IMG/VR virus record: IMGVR_UViG_3300002835_000369
Coordinates: 1 to 43,701 of that record
DNA: 43,701 nucleotides
Reading direction: 5' to 3' (one strand)
Source of the DNA: a virus
Positions 30,145 through 37,724 of this stretch are shown one piece after another. A program made the translations under genes and the position numbers. How positions within the stretch are numbered: the first letter of the stretch is position 1; the number at the start of each line of letters is the position of its first letter. The notes below the pieces were generated by a model. The model did no database searches. It worked only from the letters and a program-made list of their open reading frames with translations, and had not been told where the DNA came from.

Positions 30145-30355
30145 ATAGAAATTTGTTTATGTTATGAATCGTATGTGTCGAATCACGTTTGTCATGAACT
30201 AAATCCCACAGGGTTCTACCTTTAATAAACGGATGAGGTTGGCATTTTGCCCATCTCATCCCAAGTCGGTAATCTTCCTCACACCATGTTAATTTCTTGG
30301 TTGGTTTTGTAGTAAACCAACTCCTAATCTTCAAAATTAATAATCTTATATTCAT
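30131..30355 (-). CDS. Small basic phage protein
   Basis: 74 residues. A hydrophobic-basic N-terminus (MNIRLLILKIRSWFTTKP) is followed by WCEEDYRLGMRWAKCQPHPF and a His-rich end. Unrecognised. Its 3' end overlaps the convergent nuclease gene. The ATG follows a terminator by 6 bases, so expression may come from read-through. Confidence 0.6.
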   Translation of the reverse strand: MNIRLLILKIRSWFTTKPTKKLTWCEEDYRLGMRWAKCQPHPFIKGRTLWDLVHDKRDSTHTIHNINKFLFNEI

Positions 30356-30361
30356 AGGTAT

Positions 30362-30389
30362 AAAAAAACCCCCTTAATAGAAGGGGGTT
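30362..30389 (-). terminator. Rho-independent terminator
   Basis: AACCCCCTT/AAGGGGGTT stem, then T7 on the minus strand; ends the gene at 30396. Confidence 0.85.
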
Positions 30390-30395
30390 ATATTT

Positions 30396-30593
30396 TTAAA
30401 ATAGTTTTTGAGTGTCGTTATATAATCTTCTCATTGACTCCTCAATAGAGTTGATTTGTTTTTGGTCTTCGTGTGAAACCTCGAAACTTTTTGCTTTAAT
30501 CAATCGAACTTGTTCTTGAAGTCTCTGGTATCTTAAAAGCATATTGTCATATAATACCGCCTTTTCTTGTTGTGTTAAGTGTTGTGCTCCCAT
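30396..30593 (-). CDS. Small coiled-coil protein
   Basis: 65 residues, helical throughout with heptad-like spacing (NMLLRYQRLQEQVRLIKAK, INSIEESMRRLYNDTQKLF). No motif. Could be a chaperone or assembly factor; unknown. Confidence 0.65.
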   Translation of the reverse strand: MGAQHLTQQEKAVLYDNMLLRYQRLQEQVRLIKAKSFEVSHEDQKQINSIEESMRRLYNDTQKLF

Positions 30594-30630
30594 TTTGTCT
30601 TTTTTATAAATTTATTAAAAGTTTCTTAAT

Positions 30631-30638
30631 AATAAATA
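30631..30638 (-). promoter_or_regulatory. Phage-type TATTTATT motif, distant
   Basis: Minus-strand ACTATTTATTATTAAG about 37 bases before ATG 30593; farther away than most copies. Confidence 0.4.
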
Positions 30639-30666
30639 GTATTAAGAACGTATAAACCTCATAACT

Positions 30667-30858
30667 CTACTTTTTAGTACGTTGTTCTCTCCAATCTAAC
30701 CAAAAAGCCATTGCAACTATGATATTCATACCAAAAGACGCTAAAATCTCGTATAAATCTTCATATATGTTGATTGTTAGATGAATATGTCCGACAACCC
30801 AAAAAGGAATTGCCAAATTGGACCCAATCCATCTGATTGCAAATTTAATAAACTCCAT
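30667..30858 (-). CDS. Small two-span membrane protein
   Basis: 63 residues. Hydrophobic stretches around IGSNLAIPFWVVGHIHLTI and ASFGMNIIVAMAFWL, with a basic end (DWREQRTKK). Holin-like size, but unassigned. It overlaps the end of the gene at 30845, so it is translated as part of that run. Confidence 0.6.
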   Translation of the reverse strand: MEFIKFAIRWIGSNLAIPFWVVGHIHLTINIYEDLYEILASFGMNIIVAMAFWLDWREQRTKK

Positions 30859-31315
30859 AATCAGTCAAAAAGTACTCTAATTTTATGTTTTCTTCGGAAA
30901 TATGTGATTTTAACCCCAAATACCTCTTTACGGTGTGATAACTAAACCCAAAACGGTCTTTTAATGACCATTTATAGTTGGTATTTCTCATTATACCGTC
31001 AATATAGTAGTCCATGTTACTATTTTTCCTCATAATTACGTTTACAGGAAGGTCTATGACGTTTTCAAACCAATTTTTTAGGATTTTTTGGTAATCTGAG
31101 CCAGAAAGTGAAAATATTGTAAAATACGACTTAAAGAAAATCTGATTATACCAAAGTTGTCCCGTATTTGTGTACTGAAAATACCATTCTTTGGTGTCAA
31201 AATTAATAAACCACAAATCTTGTCCATGAGGGTGGTAAATTACCCCTGATAAGTCACTAATTAACTTATCATAAACTAGTTTTCGTAATCTTTTATTTTT
31301 TGTTATGTCCACCAT
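30845..31315 (-). CDS. Phage protein, member of small WF-ending family
   Basis: 156 residues. HPHGQDLWFINFDTKEWYF, YTNTGQLWYNQIFF and DYQKILKNWFENVIDLPVN form an alpha/beta protein resembling a family found in phages of this type. The WFExxxxLPV element also closes the tagged proteins at 32002 and 42965. There is no tag. Its start overlaps the 3' end of the microprotein at 31303. Confidence 0.65.
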   Translation of the reverse strand: MVDITKNKRLRKLVYDKLISDLSGVIYHPHGQDLWFINFDTKEWYFQYTNTGQLWYNQIFFKSYFTIFSLSGSDYQKILKNWFENVIDLPVNVIMRKNSNMDYYIDGIMRNTNYKWSLKDRFGFSYHTVKRYLGLKSHISEENIKLEYFLTDYGVY

Positions 31316-31422
31316 GAGAAAAATACGTCATAAATTCGATAAATAACATACATCAAGTATAATAAAACACCTGACATTGTCACGAGTATAATTAAATCGA
31401 ATATTTTAGAGTATTTTTTCAT
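31303..31422 (-). CDS. 39-residue membrane microprotein
   Basis: MKKYSKIFDLIILVTMSGVL followed by LYLMYVIYRIYDVFFSWWT: one or two membrane segments. The ATG overlaps the previous stop (TAATG) and the stop lies inside the next gene's first codons, so it is embedded in a translationally coupled chain. Function unknown. Confidence 0.6.
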   Translation of the reverse strand: MKKYSKIFDLIILVTMSGVLLYLMYVIYRIYDVFFSWWT

Positions 31423-31778
31423 TAATTGTTCCAACTGTATATAATGTCACCCTCAGGTCCCCAAACAATAAAGTCAATTACGACCTTATCAATATCAAAA
31501 TAAGGTAAATATTTTTTAACATGATAGTCAATCAAATAATGAGGGTCAAGTTCCATATCGTACATATTACCACTTGTTATTTCAGGGTCATTTAAATATA
31601 TGTTGAAGTCGAGACGATTATATCCTCTTTTTGTCATTCCTCCCTCGTCCTCATTAACATATATGTCGATGTGGTCAACCATTGGGTAAATCTCTTTAAT
31701 CGAACTATTGTTGATTAATTTTTCGAGTCCTTTTATCTTAAAATTCTCTATCATTTTTCTGAAGTAATTCCTATCCAA
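31422..31778 (-). CDS. Small acidic phage protein
   Basis: 118 residues. A helical N-terminus (MDRNYFRKMIENFKIKGLEK) is followed by a beta-rich acidic domain (IYPMVDHIDIYVNEDEGG, YNRLDFNIYLND, VVIDFIVWGPEGDIIYSW). Unrecognised. It overlaps the upstream gene by 28 bases. Confidence 0.6.
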   Translation of the reverse strand: MDRNYFRKMIENFKIKGLEKLINNSSIKEIYPMVDHIDIYVNEDEGGMTKRGYNRLDFNIYLNDPEITSGNMYDMELDPHYLIDYHVKKYLPYFDIDKVVIDFIVWGPEGDIIYSWNN

Positions 31779-32002
31779 AAATCTCTTTTATGTCTTAGTC
31801 CTGTGTATCGTCCAATATCATCTGATAATCTTTCTCCGATTTTAAAATTAACACTTCCATCGTACACAATCTCAATCAAGTTATAATCACCGTCATAGGT
31901 ACTTATTTCTTGTTCGTCAATTCTTTTAACTTTAAGACCATAGTGAACGTTATCCATTTCAAGATACGCTTTAACTATATTTTTGGCTCTTTGCTTATCC
32001 AC
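31751..32002 (-). CDS. Small phage protein of unknown function
   Basis: 83 residues: a helix (QRAKNIVKAYLEMDN) followed by a beta-rich acidic domain (YGLKVKRIDEQEI, IGERLSDDIGRYTG). Unrecognised. The ATG overlaps the stop of 32002-32373 (one shared base). Confidence 0.6.
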   Translation of the reverse strand: MDKQRAKNIVKAYLEMDNVHYGLKVKRIDEQEISTYDGDYNLIEIVYDGSVNFKIGERLSDDIGRYTGLRHKRDFWIGITSEK

Positions 32003-32373
32003 TAATTATCTATTGTCTTAACAGGTAAATCAAAATGATGTATAAACCATTTTTTGAACGGTTCTTTCCACTTATTACCAAAATACCCGTTTAAAATATT
32101 TTCATACTTATATTCCAAACTTACTGTTGGACATATTTCTCTTGCTTGACTGAATGGTGTGAAGTAATCACAGGAATACCATCTAAAACAAGTGTCATCA
32201 TTTTCGTAATCTCCAATATAAAACTCCATTCTTGTATTGTCATCACCTTCTTCACCAGTTTCATCGTTGTATTCGTATGGAACGGTATAGTGGATATTAT
32301 CTACGTCAAAAATTTCATCAAAATAATTTGTGATGGTTTCTTCTAATCTTGATTCTGTGATAACGTATTTCAT
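32002..32373 (-). CDS. Tagged small protein, paralog of 42965-43384
   Basis: 123 residues. Tag MKYVITESRLEETITNYFDE. The body matches the 42965 protein in order: RWYSCD, a CPTV strand, LEYKYENILNGYFGNKWK and FKKWFIHHFDLPVKTIDN. The paralogy shows that the same small domain exists in several tagged copies. Function unknown. Confidence 0.7.
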   Translation of the reverse strand: MKYVITESRLEETITNYFDEIFDVDNIHYTVPYEYNDETGEEGDDNTRMEFYIGDYENDDTCFRWYSCDYFTPFSQAREICPTVSLEYKYENILNGYFGNKWKEPFKKWFIHHFDLPVKTIDN

Positions 32374-32374
32374 A

Positions 32375-32965
32375 TTAAAATCCTAATTGTTCTTTACGTT
32401 TAACTGTATCAACAATATCTAAATAAAAGTCCTCAAGGTCTCTTTCTCCTGATTCAATCTTATCAATAATTTCCTGTCTTCTGTAAGCAGTATTTTTATC
32501 AATGAAATCAATCATTTCTTCATCTGTAATTCCTTCAGGTTTAACTGACTCAGGAATACACTCGTGTTCTTTTGAGAAAGCAACCTCATTTATATATAAT
32601 CCTGTCTCACCAACAATTTCTTCAAATTTAGGTACCATAGTATCTTCATACCACTCTTCAATCACATGTACAATAAAAGATTTTTTAACGCTAAACAAAG
32701 ATTGCATTGTCTCAAGAAGATTTATGGAAACCATTAAAGTTCCTTGATTAAAATTTCCATCTTCAAAATAATATATTGCGGTAATAGTTTCTACGCCATC
32801 AACACACCAATCTTCTCGGAGGTTACCGTAATTACGAGATTTATTTGTGATTTTTCTTTGTCCTCCTTCAATATATTGATTTAAGTATTTTGTAATCGCA
32901 TTTTGTAATGCAGGACTACTCTTCATAAATCTTTTATATTGTTCTTCGGTTATAATGATTTTCAT
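32375..32965 (-). CDS. Tagged acidic protein of unknown function
   Basis: 196 residues from ATG 32965 (MKIIITEEQYKRFMKSSP); a TTG start three codons earlier would overlap the previous gene. The ATG follows the upstream stop by one base, so it is coupled. Helical and acidic (EEMIDFIDKNTAYRRQEII), with no motif recognised. Confidence 0.7.
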   Translation of the reverse strand: MKIIITEEQYKRFMKSSPALQNAITKYLNQYIEGGQRKITNKSRNYGNLREDWCVDGVETITAIYYFEDGNFNQGTLMVSINLLETMQSLFSVKKSFIVHVIEEWYEDTMVPKFEEIVGETGLYINEVAFSKEHECIPESVKPEGITDEEMIDFIDKNTAYRRQEIIDKIESGERDLEDFYLDIVDTVKRKEQLGF

Positions 32966-32966
32966 A

Positions 32967-33761
32967 TTAAGCAATACTTGAAGAGGCTGTTTTATCTATT
33001 AAGTTATTAACTTTGGCGGTTGCCTTTGCCCAATGTCCTCCAAGTGAATTAGTTCTACTGTTTTTGGCAATATCTATAAGCTCTTCATCTGACGCCCCTT
33101 GTTTTACTGCGGTATCTAATTTTTCGGCAAATTTTTTGAAAAATCCTGGACCGTTCCAAGTGGCATATGACATGTGTAACAATAGTCCTGGGTTACTTTC
33201 TATTCTTTGTTTGGTTTCTGGGTTCTTAACATAGTTAGACATATTTTTTTCATATTGTCCATACATAACTTTAGATGCCAAGTCCTTAAGTTTTTCTTCT
33301 AACTCTCCACCTCTATAATTGTAAGTCCATTTATTACAAAACTCGGACATACCTAATTTTTTCTTATCCTCATCAATTAGTCTGAAAAATTCTTTACCCT
33401 CAGGGCTTAAATTTTCAATATTACCCGCTTTTCTATCCAAACCGAATAAAGTTTCTCCTGAGTTTTTGTACATAGAATGATACGGGTGGTTTTTACATTC
33501 CCAATAATTCCAATACCCACCCTCAAAATTATCTATCACATCTTTAGTAATTTCATCCCAATCGGATGAAACACTACCACTACTTGTTGATGATTTCGAA
33601 CCACTACTTGTTGATGTGTCCGTTTTTGAGCCTGATTTATCACCCAAAATTCCTTTGATAAAATTACCTAAAATATTATCACCTTTAGGGTCTAATAACT
33701 GTTTAGTAATTAAACTGGCTAATTCTTGTTCTGTAAGTCTTACAACGTATTTCTTTCCCAT
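32967..33761 (-). CDS. Tagged lysozyme-like (GH108-like) protein
   Basis: 264 residues. Tag MGKKYVVRLTEQELASLITK. A Ser/Thr/Gly linker (about 42-66) is followed by a lysozyme-fold domain: VIDNFEGGYWN with a candidate catalytic Glu at about residue 80, SGETLFGLDRKAG, then a helical region with YATWNGPGFFKKFAEKL. EGGY with a following GETxFG is characteristic of the GH108 N-acetylmuramidase family, although this copy is divergent. No signal peptide. As a tagged protein it may be carried in the virion. Confidence 0.7.
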   Translation of the reverse strand: MGKKYVVRLTEQELASLITKQLLDPKGDNILGNFIKGILGDKSGSKTDTSTSSGSKSSTSSGSVSSDWDEITKDVIDNFEGGYWNYWECKNHPYHSMYKNSGETLFGLDRKAGNIENLSPEGKEFFRLIDEDKKKLGMSEFCNKWTYNYRGGELEEKLKDLASKVMYGQYEKNMSNYVKNPETKQRIESNPGLLLHMSYATWNGPGFFKKFAEKLDTAVKQGASDEELIDIAKNSRTNSLGGHWAKATAKVNNLIDKTASSSIA

Positions 33762-33958
33762 ACAAATAAATACCTCAATTTTTCAAATACACCCTTTTTT
33801 TGAGTTGTCAAGGAATCCTTGACGACTTCTCTTTTTGGGTACATTGGTCTGGTTTCATCTAATCTTTTGATAAATTCTCGATTTTCAAATTTGTTATAAT
33901 CGTACAAGGTAGATACGTTATGTTTTTCTGCCCACTCGTTTAATGTAAGTTTATTCAT
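33740..33958 (-). CDS. Small phage protein of unknown function
   Basis: 72 residues (MNKLTLNEWAEKHNVSTLYD). Basic, mixed helix and loop. Its 3' end overlaps the start of the lysozyme-like gene by 22 bases, and the phage promoter motif of that gene (33765-33772) is encoded within it as RYLFV. Confidence 0.6.
   Translation of the reverse strand: MNKLTLNEWAEKHNVSTLYDYNKFENREFIKRLDETRPMYPKREVVKDSLTTQKKGVFEKLRYLFVWERNTL
33765..33772 (-). promoter_or_regulatory. Phage-type TATTTATT motif inside an upstream gene
   Basis: Minus-strand GGTATTTATTTGT directly before ATG 33761, lying within the coding region of the 33740 gene. Confidence 0.6.
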
Positions 33959-34003
33959 GTCTTTAAGAATTGTTTTATAAAGATATTAAAATAAGTTATA
34001 ATA

Positions 34004-34026
34004 AAAAACCCCTCACATGGAGGGGT
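34004..34026 (-). terminator. Rho-independent terminator
   Basis: CCCCTC-ACATG-GAGGGG stem with a T run on the minus strand; ends the cyclophilin gene. Confidence 0.8.
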
Positions 34027-34032
34027 CGTATT

Positions 34033-34464
34033 TTAGATAACTGTGATTGAGTTAATGTTTGTTCCCGCTTGGATTTGAGGGATGATATCAACACCTTCAA
34101 TTACCTTACCAAAACAAGTATGGTTTCCGTCTAAGTGTTGTGTACCTTGTCTGTTATGACAAATGAAGAACTGAGAACCTCCTGTGTTTCTTCCTGCGTG
34201 TGCCATTGAAAGAACTCCTGTGTCGTGGTATTGTTTTGGTGCGGATACTTCACAATCAATCTTATATCCTGGTCCACCGTCACCTCTTTTATTTGGGCAA
34301 CCACCTTGAGCTACGAAGCCAGGGATTACTCTATGAAAGTTTAAACCATCGTAGAATTTTTCTCCGATTAATTTTAAAAAGTTGTTTACTGTGATTGGGG
34401 TTTCGTTGTCGTATAACTCGGCAATCATATCACCCTTGTCTGTTGAAATTTTTACTTTGCTCAT
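34033..34464 (-). CDS. Cyclophilin-type peptidyl-prolyl isomerase
   Basis: 143 residues, close to the minimal bacterial cyclophilin. FHRVIPGFVAQGG carries the catalytic Arg and Gln positions; GGSQFFI and LDGNHTCFGKV are the remaining core motifs. It catalyses cis-trans isomerisation of peptidyl-proline bonds, helping folding. No signal peptide, so cytoplasmic (or in the virion). A phage-borne PPIase might fold phage structural proteins, such as the Pro-rich ones here; inference. A TATAATTG element lies upstream. Confidence 0.93.
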   Translation of the reverse strand: MSKVKISTDKGDMIAELYDNETPITVNNFLKLIGEKFYDGLNFHRVIPGFVAQGGCPNKRGDGGPGYKIDCEVSAPKQYHDTGVLSMAHAGRNTGGSQFFICHNRQGTQHLDGNHTCFGKVIEGVDIIPQIQAGTNINSITVI

Positions 34465-34497
34465 ATTATTGTTTTTGACAATTATACGAAAAGTTTT

Positions 34498-35472
34498 TTA
34501 CATGTCAAAGTCTTCATCTTCATCGTCCTCATAATCTTCACCACCTTCTAAATCTCTATAAACTTCAAAAAGTTCCTCACCAAATTCTTCTTTAGCGTAA
34601 TCAAGAAGGTCATCATGTCTATCTTCCAACCACTCATTTCCAGGTTGTGAAATAAACTTATCTATTGACCAAGATAATATGTTATCCGCAAATTCAAATT
34701 CGTCACCAAAATTATCGGGATTACTTTCTTGTGCCACCTCGTCCTGTATTATTGATAACAGTGCACCATGTCTTCTTTTCATACGAGACCTTATATCGTC
34801 ATCATCTGATTCGACAATTCTTTTAATAATACTAACTAATTCTGATTCTGTAACTTTAATTTTCATTTTATTGAATTTTGTTTTTGGTCCTAATGGTGGG
34901 TCCAATAGGAATTTTTCATTCAACCATCTTCTTAATTCGTTCTCAACAAAAAACTCAGGAACCTCTTTATCATCAGGTTGTAGAGACGCAATATTGGCAA
35001 TGTATTGTGCAAACTTTAATTTATACTTTTCATCTAACATAGTCATAAGACCATCTGAAATAAAAAATATTCGAGACAAAGGGTCTTCAAGGTTTAAATC
35101 ACCTTCCACTAAGTCAAACGCTTTCATAACCGCTTTACCCCACCATGTTCTATATTTTGTTGTCTCAGTTAAGGTTGGTCGAAAAATCTTATTCAAAGCT
35201 CTTGTTGCCGAACCAAGAAATCCTGCGATAGTTAGTTGAGGTAGGAACCAAGGTAAAATTCTTAATGTTGCCTTAAACCCTCCCTCACCTACGTGTTTAA
35301 AAATTCTTTTTCTTGTCGCACTTTCAACAATAGCCCTTAATTGACCGAAAGTTATCTTTCCTTGAGCAGAACAAAACTTCTCACTATTACAAATGTTTTG
35401 CATTGCAAGGTCTGAGGGTTCAACTTGTCTTTTAAGTTTTTCAAACTGAGATGGTGTAACAATATATTTCAT
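34498..35472 (-). CDS. Double-tagged fusion protein
   Basis: 324 residues. Residues 1-200 form a first unit (tag MKYIVTPSQFEKLKRQVEPS; then AIVESATRKR, RILPWFLPQLTIAGFLGSA, DPLSRIFFISDGLMTMLDE and LNEKFLLDPPLGPKT). Residues 203-324 form a second unit that starts with a complete tag, MKIKVTESELVSIIKRIVES, and continues into an acidic tail (EGGEDYEDDEDEDFDM). An ATG exists at 34866 for the second unit, so it may also be translated alone. The first unit resembles a family I associate with unannotated phage proteins. It looks like a fusion of two tagged genes. Confidence 0.75.
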   Translation of the reverse strand: MKYIVTPSQFEKLKRQVEPSDLAMQNICNSEKFCSAQGKITFGQLRAIVESATRKRIFKHVGEGGFKATLRILPWFLPQLTIAGFLGSATRALNKIFRPTLTETTKYRTWWGKAVMKAFDLVEGDLNLEDPLSRIFFISDGLMTMLDEKYKLKFAQYIANIASLQPDDKEVPEFFVENELRRWLNEKFLLDPPLGPKTKFNKMKIKVTESELVSIIKRIVESDDDDIRSRMKRRHGALLSIIQDEVAQESNPDNFGDEFEFADNILSWSIDKFISQPGNEWLEDRHDDLLDYAKEEFGEELFEVYRDLEGGEDYEDDEDEDFDM

Positions 35473-35476
35473 TAAT

Positions 35477-35484
35477 GATAAATA
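35477..35484 (-). promoter_or_regulatory. Phage-type TATTTATC promoter motif
   Basis: Minus-strand GGTATTTATCATTA directly before ATG 35472, just after a terminator. Confidence 0.65.
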
Positions 35485-35495
35485 CCTTATTAAAT

Positions 35496-35520
35496 AAAAA
35501 ACCCTCCTAAGTGGAGGGTT
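35496..35520 (-). terminator. Rho-independent terminator
   Basis: ACCCTCC/GGAGGGT stem followed by a T run on the minus strand; ends the 35542 gene. Confidence 0.8.
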
Positions 35521-35541
35521 TGTTTATATGTTAGTTTAAAA

Positions 35542-36231
35542 TTATTGTTGAGTTCTTTGATTTGCTCTCAAATCTTGCATCGCTCTTCTATTACCTCTTC
35601 TTAAGTCTTGTCTTTGTCTTCTTTGGTCTCTATTTGAGAGAGGAGCCGCTGGTGTTGCAGGTGCTTCACCTCCAAACTCATCAGGTACTGTAGTTGTTGA
35701 AGCCGCTGGAGCCGTAGTTGTTGAAGCCGCTGGAGCCGTAGTTGTTGAAGCCGCTGGAGCCGCTGGTGTTGTTCCAGTTGCAGGTGTTGCGTTAGGATTT
35801 GGTGCATCAGGTGTTCCAGGTATTACTGTTTTTTGTACCGTAGGATTTGGTGCATCAGGTGTTCCAGGTATTACTGTTTTTTGTACCGTAGGATTTGGTG
35901 CATCAGGTGTTCCAGGTATTACTGTTTTTGGTGTTACAGCCCCTTTAGATTTAAGTGCAGTATCAAATGCTGTTTGAGTTAAATTACCCCATTTACCATC
36001 TACAGTTAATTTAGCACCATATTTTGTATTTAAAAGGGTTTGAAGTTCTTTAACAACACTCTCAACTGACGGTGCCGCCGCAGGTGCTGCAGGTGCCGCC
36101 GCAGATGATGCAGGTGCTGCAGTTCCTGTTGGTGCAACAAGAGATGTTGCTTGTTCTTTAATAATTCTTGCATTATTGTGAAGATTTAGAATTTCTAATC
36201 TTTCTGATTCGGTTAAATTTAAAAGTCCCAT
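35542..36231 (-). CDS. Tagged Ala/Pro-rich repeat protein with peptidoglycan-binding-like segment
   Basis: 229 residues. The N-terminus MGLLNLTESERLEILNLHNN ends at ARIIKEQ, a tag of the main form with a longer spacing. After an Ala/Pro linker, residues about 55-92 (VVKELQTLLNTKYGAKLTVD, GKWGNLTQTAFD) resemble a PG_binding_1 repeat. Three copies of KTVIPGTPDAPNP and three of APAASTTT follow, then an Arg/Gln-rich tail (NRDQRRQRQDLRRGNRRAMQ). A flexible, possibly DNA- or wall-binding virion protein. Confidence 0.7.
   Translation of the reverse strand: MGLLNLTESERLEILNLHNNARIIKEQATSLVAPTGTAAPASSAAAPAAPAAAPSVESVVKELQTLLNTKYGAKLTVDGKWGNLTQTAFDTALKSKGAVTPKTVIPGTPDAPNPTVQKTVIPGTPDAPNPTVQKTVIPGTPDAPNPNATPATGTTPAAPAASTTTAPAASTTTAPAASTTTVPDEFGGEAPATPAAPLSNRDQRRQRQDLRRGNRRAMQDLRANQRTQQ
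35690..35761. repeat. 24-bp tandem repeat, three copies
   Basis: Unit GTAGTTGTTGAAGCCGCTGG plus AGCC at 35690, 35714 and 35738, in the coding region for the APAASTTT repeats. Confidence 0.9.
35795..35938. repeat. 48-bp tandem repeat, three copies
   Basis: Starts at 35795, 35843 and 35891 (GGATTTGGTGCATCAGGTG onward), encoding the IPGTPDAPNP repeats; the third copy diverges at its end. Confidence 0.9.
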
Positions 36232-36243
36232 TTTATATTTTTT

Positions 36244-37056
36244 TTATTGTTTTAATTGATTTAATGCTGCAGTTAATGTTGCGATATCAGGTGTTCCCTG
36301 TGTTGGAGTATCTGTTGATGTTTCTCCTTTTAAAGATTTTAACATAGTTTGTAATGTCTCCACGTCCATCTTGGCGTTTTCAATTCCTAATGATTTTGCA
36401 GAATCAGCAAATCTAGTGTTAACGGAAGATTGTCCTGGTCTATTACCTGAATTATTTACACCTGATTTAAACTCAGTTGCACAGGTATAATTTGTCATTG
36501 GTTGACCTGCAGATTGTTTTCTACCATTAGCATAGTAACGGGTCGTCCCTATAATATACCCAATAGAACCGTTATTTAACGTAACTTTTTTAGCACCAGG
36601 TTGAGTTGTTACACAACTATAAGTTGTTTTCCACGCATCATCGGTATTTGTTGCTGGTGCCGTTAACCCTCCAAATATCGCATATGACCCACCTTTTCTA
36701 GGGTCTCTAACTTGGCTAGTTAATGCAACCCCTAAAGATGATAAATGAGTTTTCAAATCATTCCACTCAGTCTTATCATTTACTGGAGTGATTGCTCTCA
36801 TTATATCAGTTCCAAACTCTTTTCCTGAAATTGTTTTATATTGGTCCACAAAGTTTTTAAAACTTGATTTGTCTTTATAGTTTTTGAGGATGTTTACAAT
36901 TTTAGTTTCGTCAGAATTAACATTACCCAATTCTCTCATTATTGTACCAGCATCAGCACTAGGATTGGCTTGTTCAGATATTACAACACCTGCTCTGGTA
37001 TGAATAAGACTCTTCATTTTATTCAATTCTTCAAATATGTTTTCTTTTTGTTTCAC
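36244..37056 (-). CDS. Tagged protein with GTG start, unknown function
   Basis: 270 residues from GTG 37056, chosen because the phage motif lies 12 bases upstream. The N-terminus is the second tag form: EELNKMKSLIHTRAGVVISE followed by Q. The body is mixed alpha/beta with Gly/Thr-rich loops (RDPRKGGSYAIFGGLTAP, NNGSIGYIIGTTRYYANG) and a helical C-terminus (DVETLQTMLKSLKGE). No motif recognised. It ends 12 bases before the start of the Ala/Pro-rich gene. Confidence 0.7.
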   Translation of the reverse strand: MKQKENIFEELNKMKSLIHTRAGVVISEQANPSADAGTIMRELGNVNSDETKIVNILKNYKDKSSFKNFVDQYKTISGKEFGTDIMRAITPVNDKTEWNDLKTHLSSLGVALTSQVRDPRKGGSYAIFGGLTAPATNTDDAWKTTYSCVTTQPGAKKVTLNNGSIGYIIGTTRYYANGRKQSAGQPMTNYTCATEFKSGVNNSGNRPGQSSVNTRFADSAKSLGIENAKMDVETLQTMLKSLKGETSTDTPTQGTPDIATLTAALNQLKQ

Positions 37057-37068
37057 GTTAGTTTTATT

Positions 37069-37076
37069 TATAAATA
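37069..37076 (-). promoter_or_regulatory. Phage-type TATTTATA promoter motif
   Basis: Minus-strand ATATTTATAAATAAAAC 12 bases before GTG 37056; supports the GTG start. Confidence 0.6.
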
Positions 37077-37079
37077 TAT

Positions 37080-37670
37080 TTAATCTTCGTAATCTTCATC
37101 ATCTTCATTATCCATCCACTCAAAATCTTTAACAGTTAAATTCTTGTCATATTTTTTATTGAACCAATCAATTATAATTTTAATAGAATCTTCGTTAGAC
37201 GTTGAAAATATTTTATTTATTTTGGTCACTAAATAATCGCTTATATATATTACGTCAAAATGATGGTCAGGGTAGGTGCTCGAATACTGAATTCTAAATC
37301 TAATTAAGTCTTTTCCAAATTCTCCGTCTGCAACATTAAATTCAGTATCTCCGATGTCCCACGTTTTCCAATCTTGAGAATCCAAATACTTGTGAACAAA
37401 CGAACCCATTTTATTGTTCTCAACGATAAATTTAAATTGGTTTTCTGAAATAATATAATTCTTAGATTCTGTGATACCTTGTTTGTGTCTTAATTTAATT
37501 TTCATTAAACCAATTATAGTTTCAAATTTTTTAAACTCTTCTGAACTTGGAGTGATTAAATATTTTTTATTAAATTCATTAATCTCTTTAATCACGTCAA
37601 ATAATTGCATCATGTTTTCACAAGAAAGTAATTTCTTAACTAATCCAGTATAATGCAATCGTTTATTCAT
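37080..37670 (-). CDS. Phage protein with internal tag
   Basis: 196 residues from ATG 37670; an ATG at 37685 lies in the promoter motif itself and is rejected. An N-terminal helical region (MNKRLHYTGLVKKLLS) is followed at about residues 72-92 by an internal tag-like segment, GITESKNYIISENQFKFIVE, then an alpha/beta domain ending in WFNKKYDKNLTVKDF and an acidic tail. It may be an N-terminal extension fused to a tagged gene of the WF family. Confidence 0.65.
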   Translation of the reverse strand: MNKRLHYTGLVKKLLSCENMMQLFDVIKEINEFNKKYLITPSSEEFKKFETIIGLMKIKLRHKQGITESKNYIISENQFKFIVENNKMGSFVHKYLDSQDWKTWDIGDTEFNVADGEFGKDLIRFRIQYSSTYPDHHFDVIYISDYLVTKINKIFSTSNEDSIKIIIDWFNKKYDKNLTVKDFEWMDNEDDEDYED

Positions 37671-37673
37671 GTT

Positions 37674-37681
37674 TATAAATA
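37674..37681 (-). promoter_or_regulatory. Phage-type TATTTATA promoter motif
   Basis: Minus-strand GGTATTTATAAAC directly before ATG 37670. Confidence 0.65.
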
Positions 37682-37692
37682 CCATTTAAAAC

Positions 37693-37719
37693 AAAAAACC
37701 CCACTGTTCAGGTAGGGTT
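37693..37719 (-). terminator. Probable terminator
   Basis: AACCC/GGGTT outer stem with an imperfect inner part and a T run on the minus strand; ends the 37725 gene. Confidence 0.55.
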
Positions 37720-37724
37720 GTGAA

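Noticed and set aside
34679-35239. Long plus-strand frame opposite the double-tagged gene
   Set aside because: Shadow of the minus-strand gene, which has a promoter motif, tags and a terminator.
35690-35938. CRISPR-like repeats
   Set aside because: 24- and 48-bp units are tandem and in frame, coding for Pro/Ala repeats.
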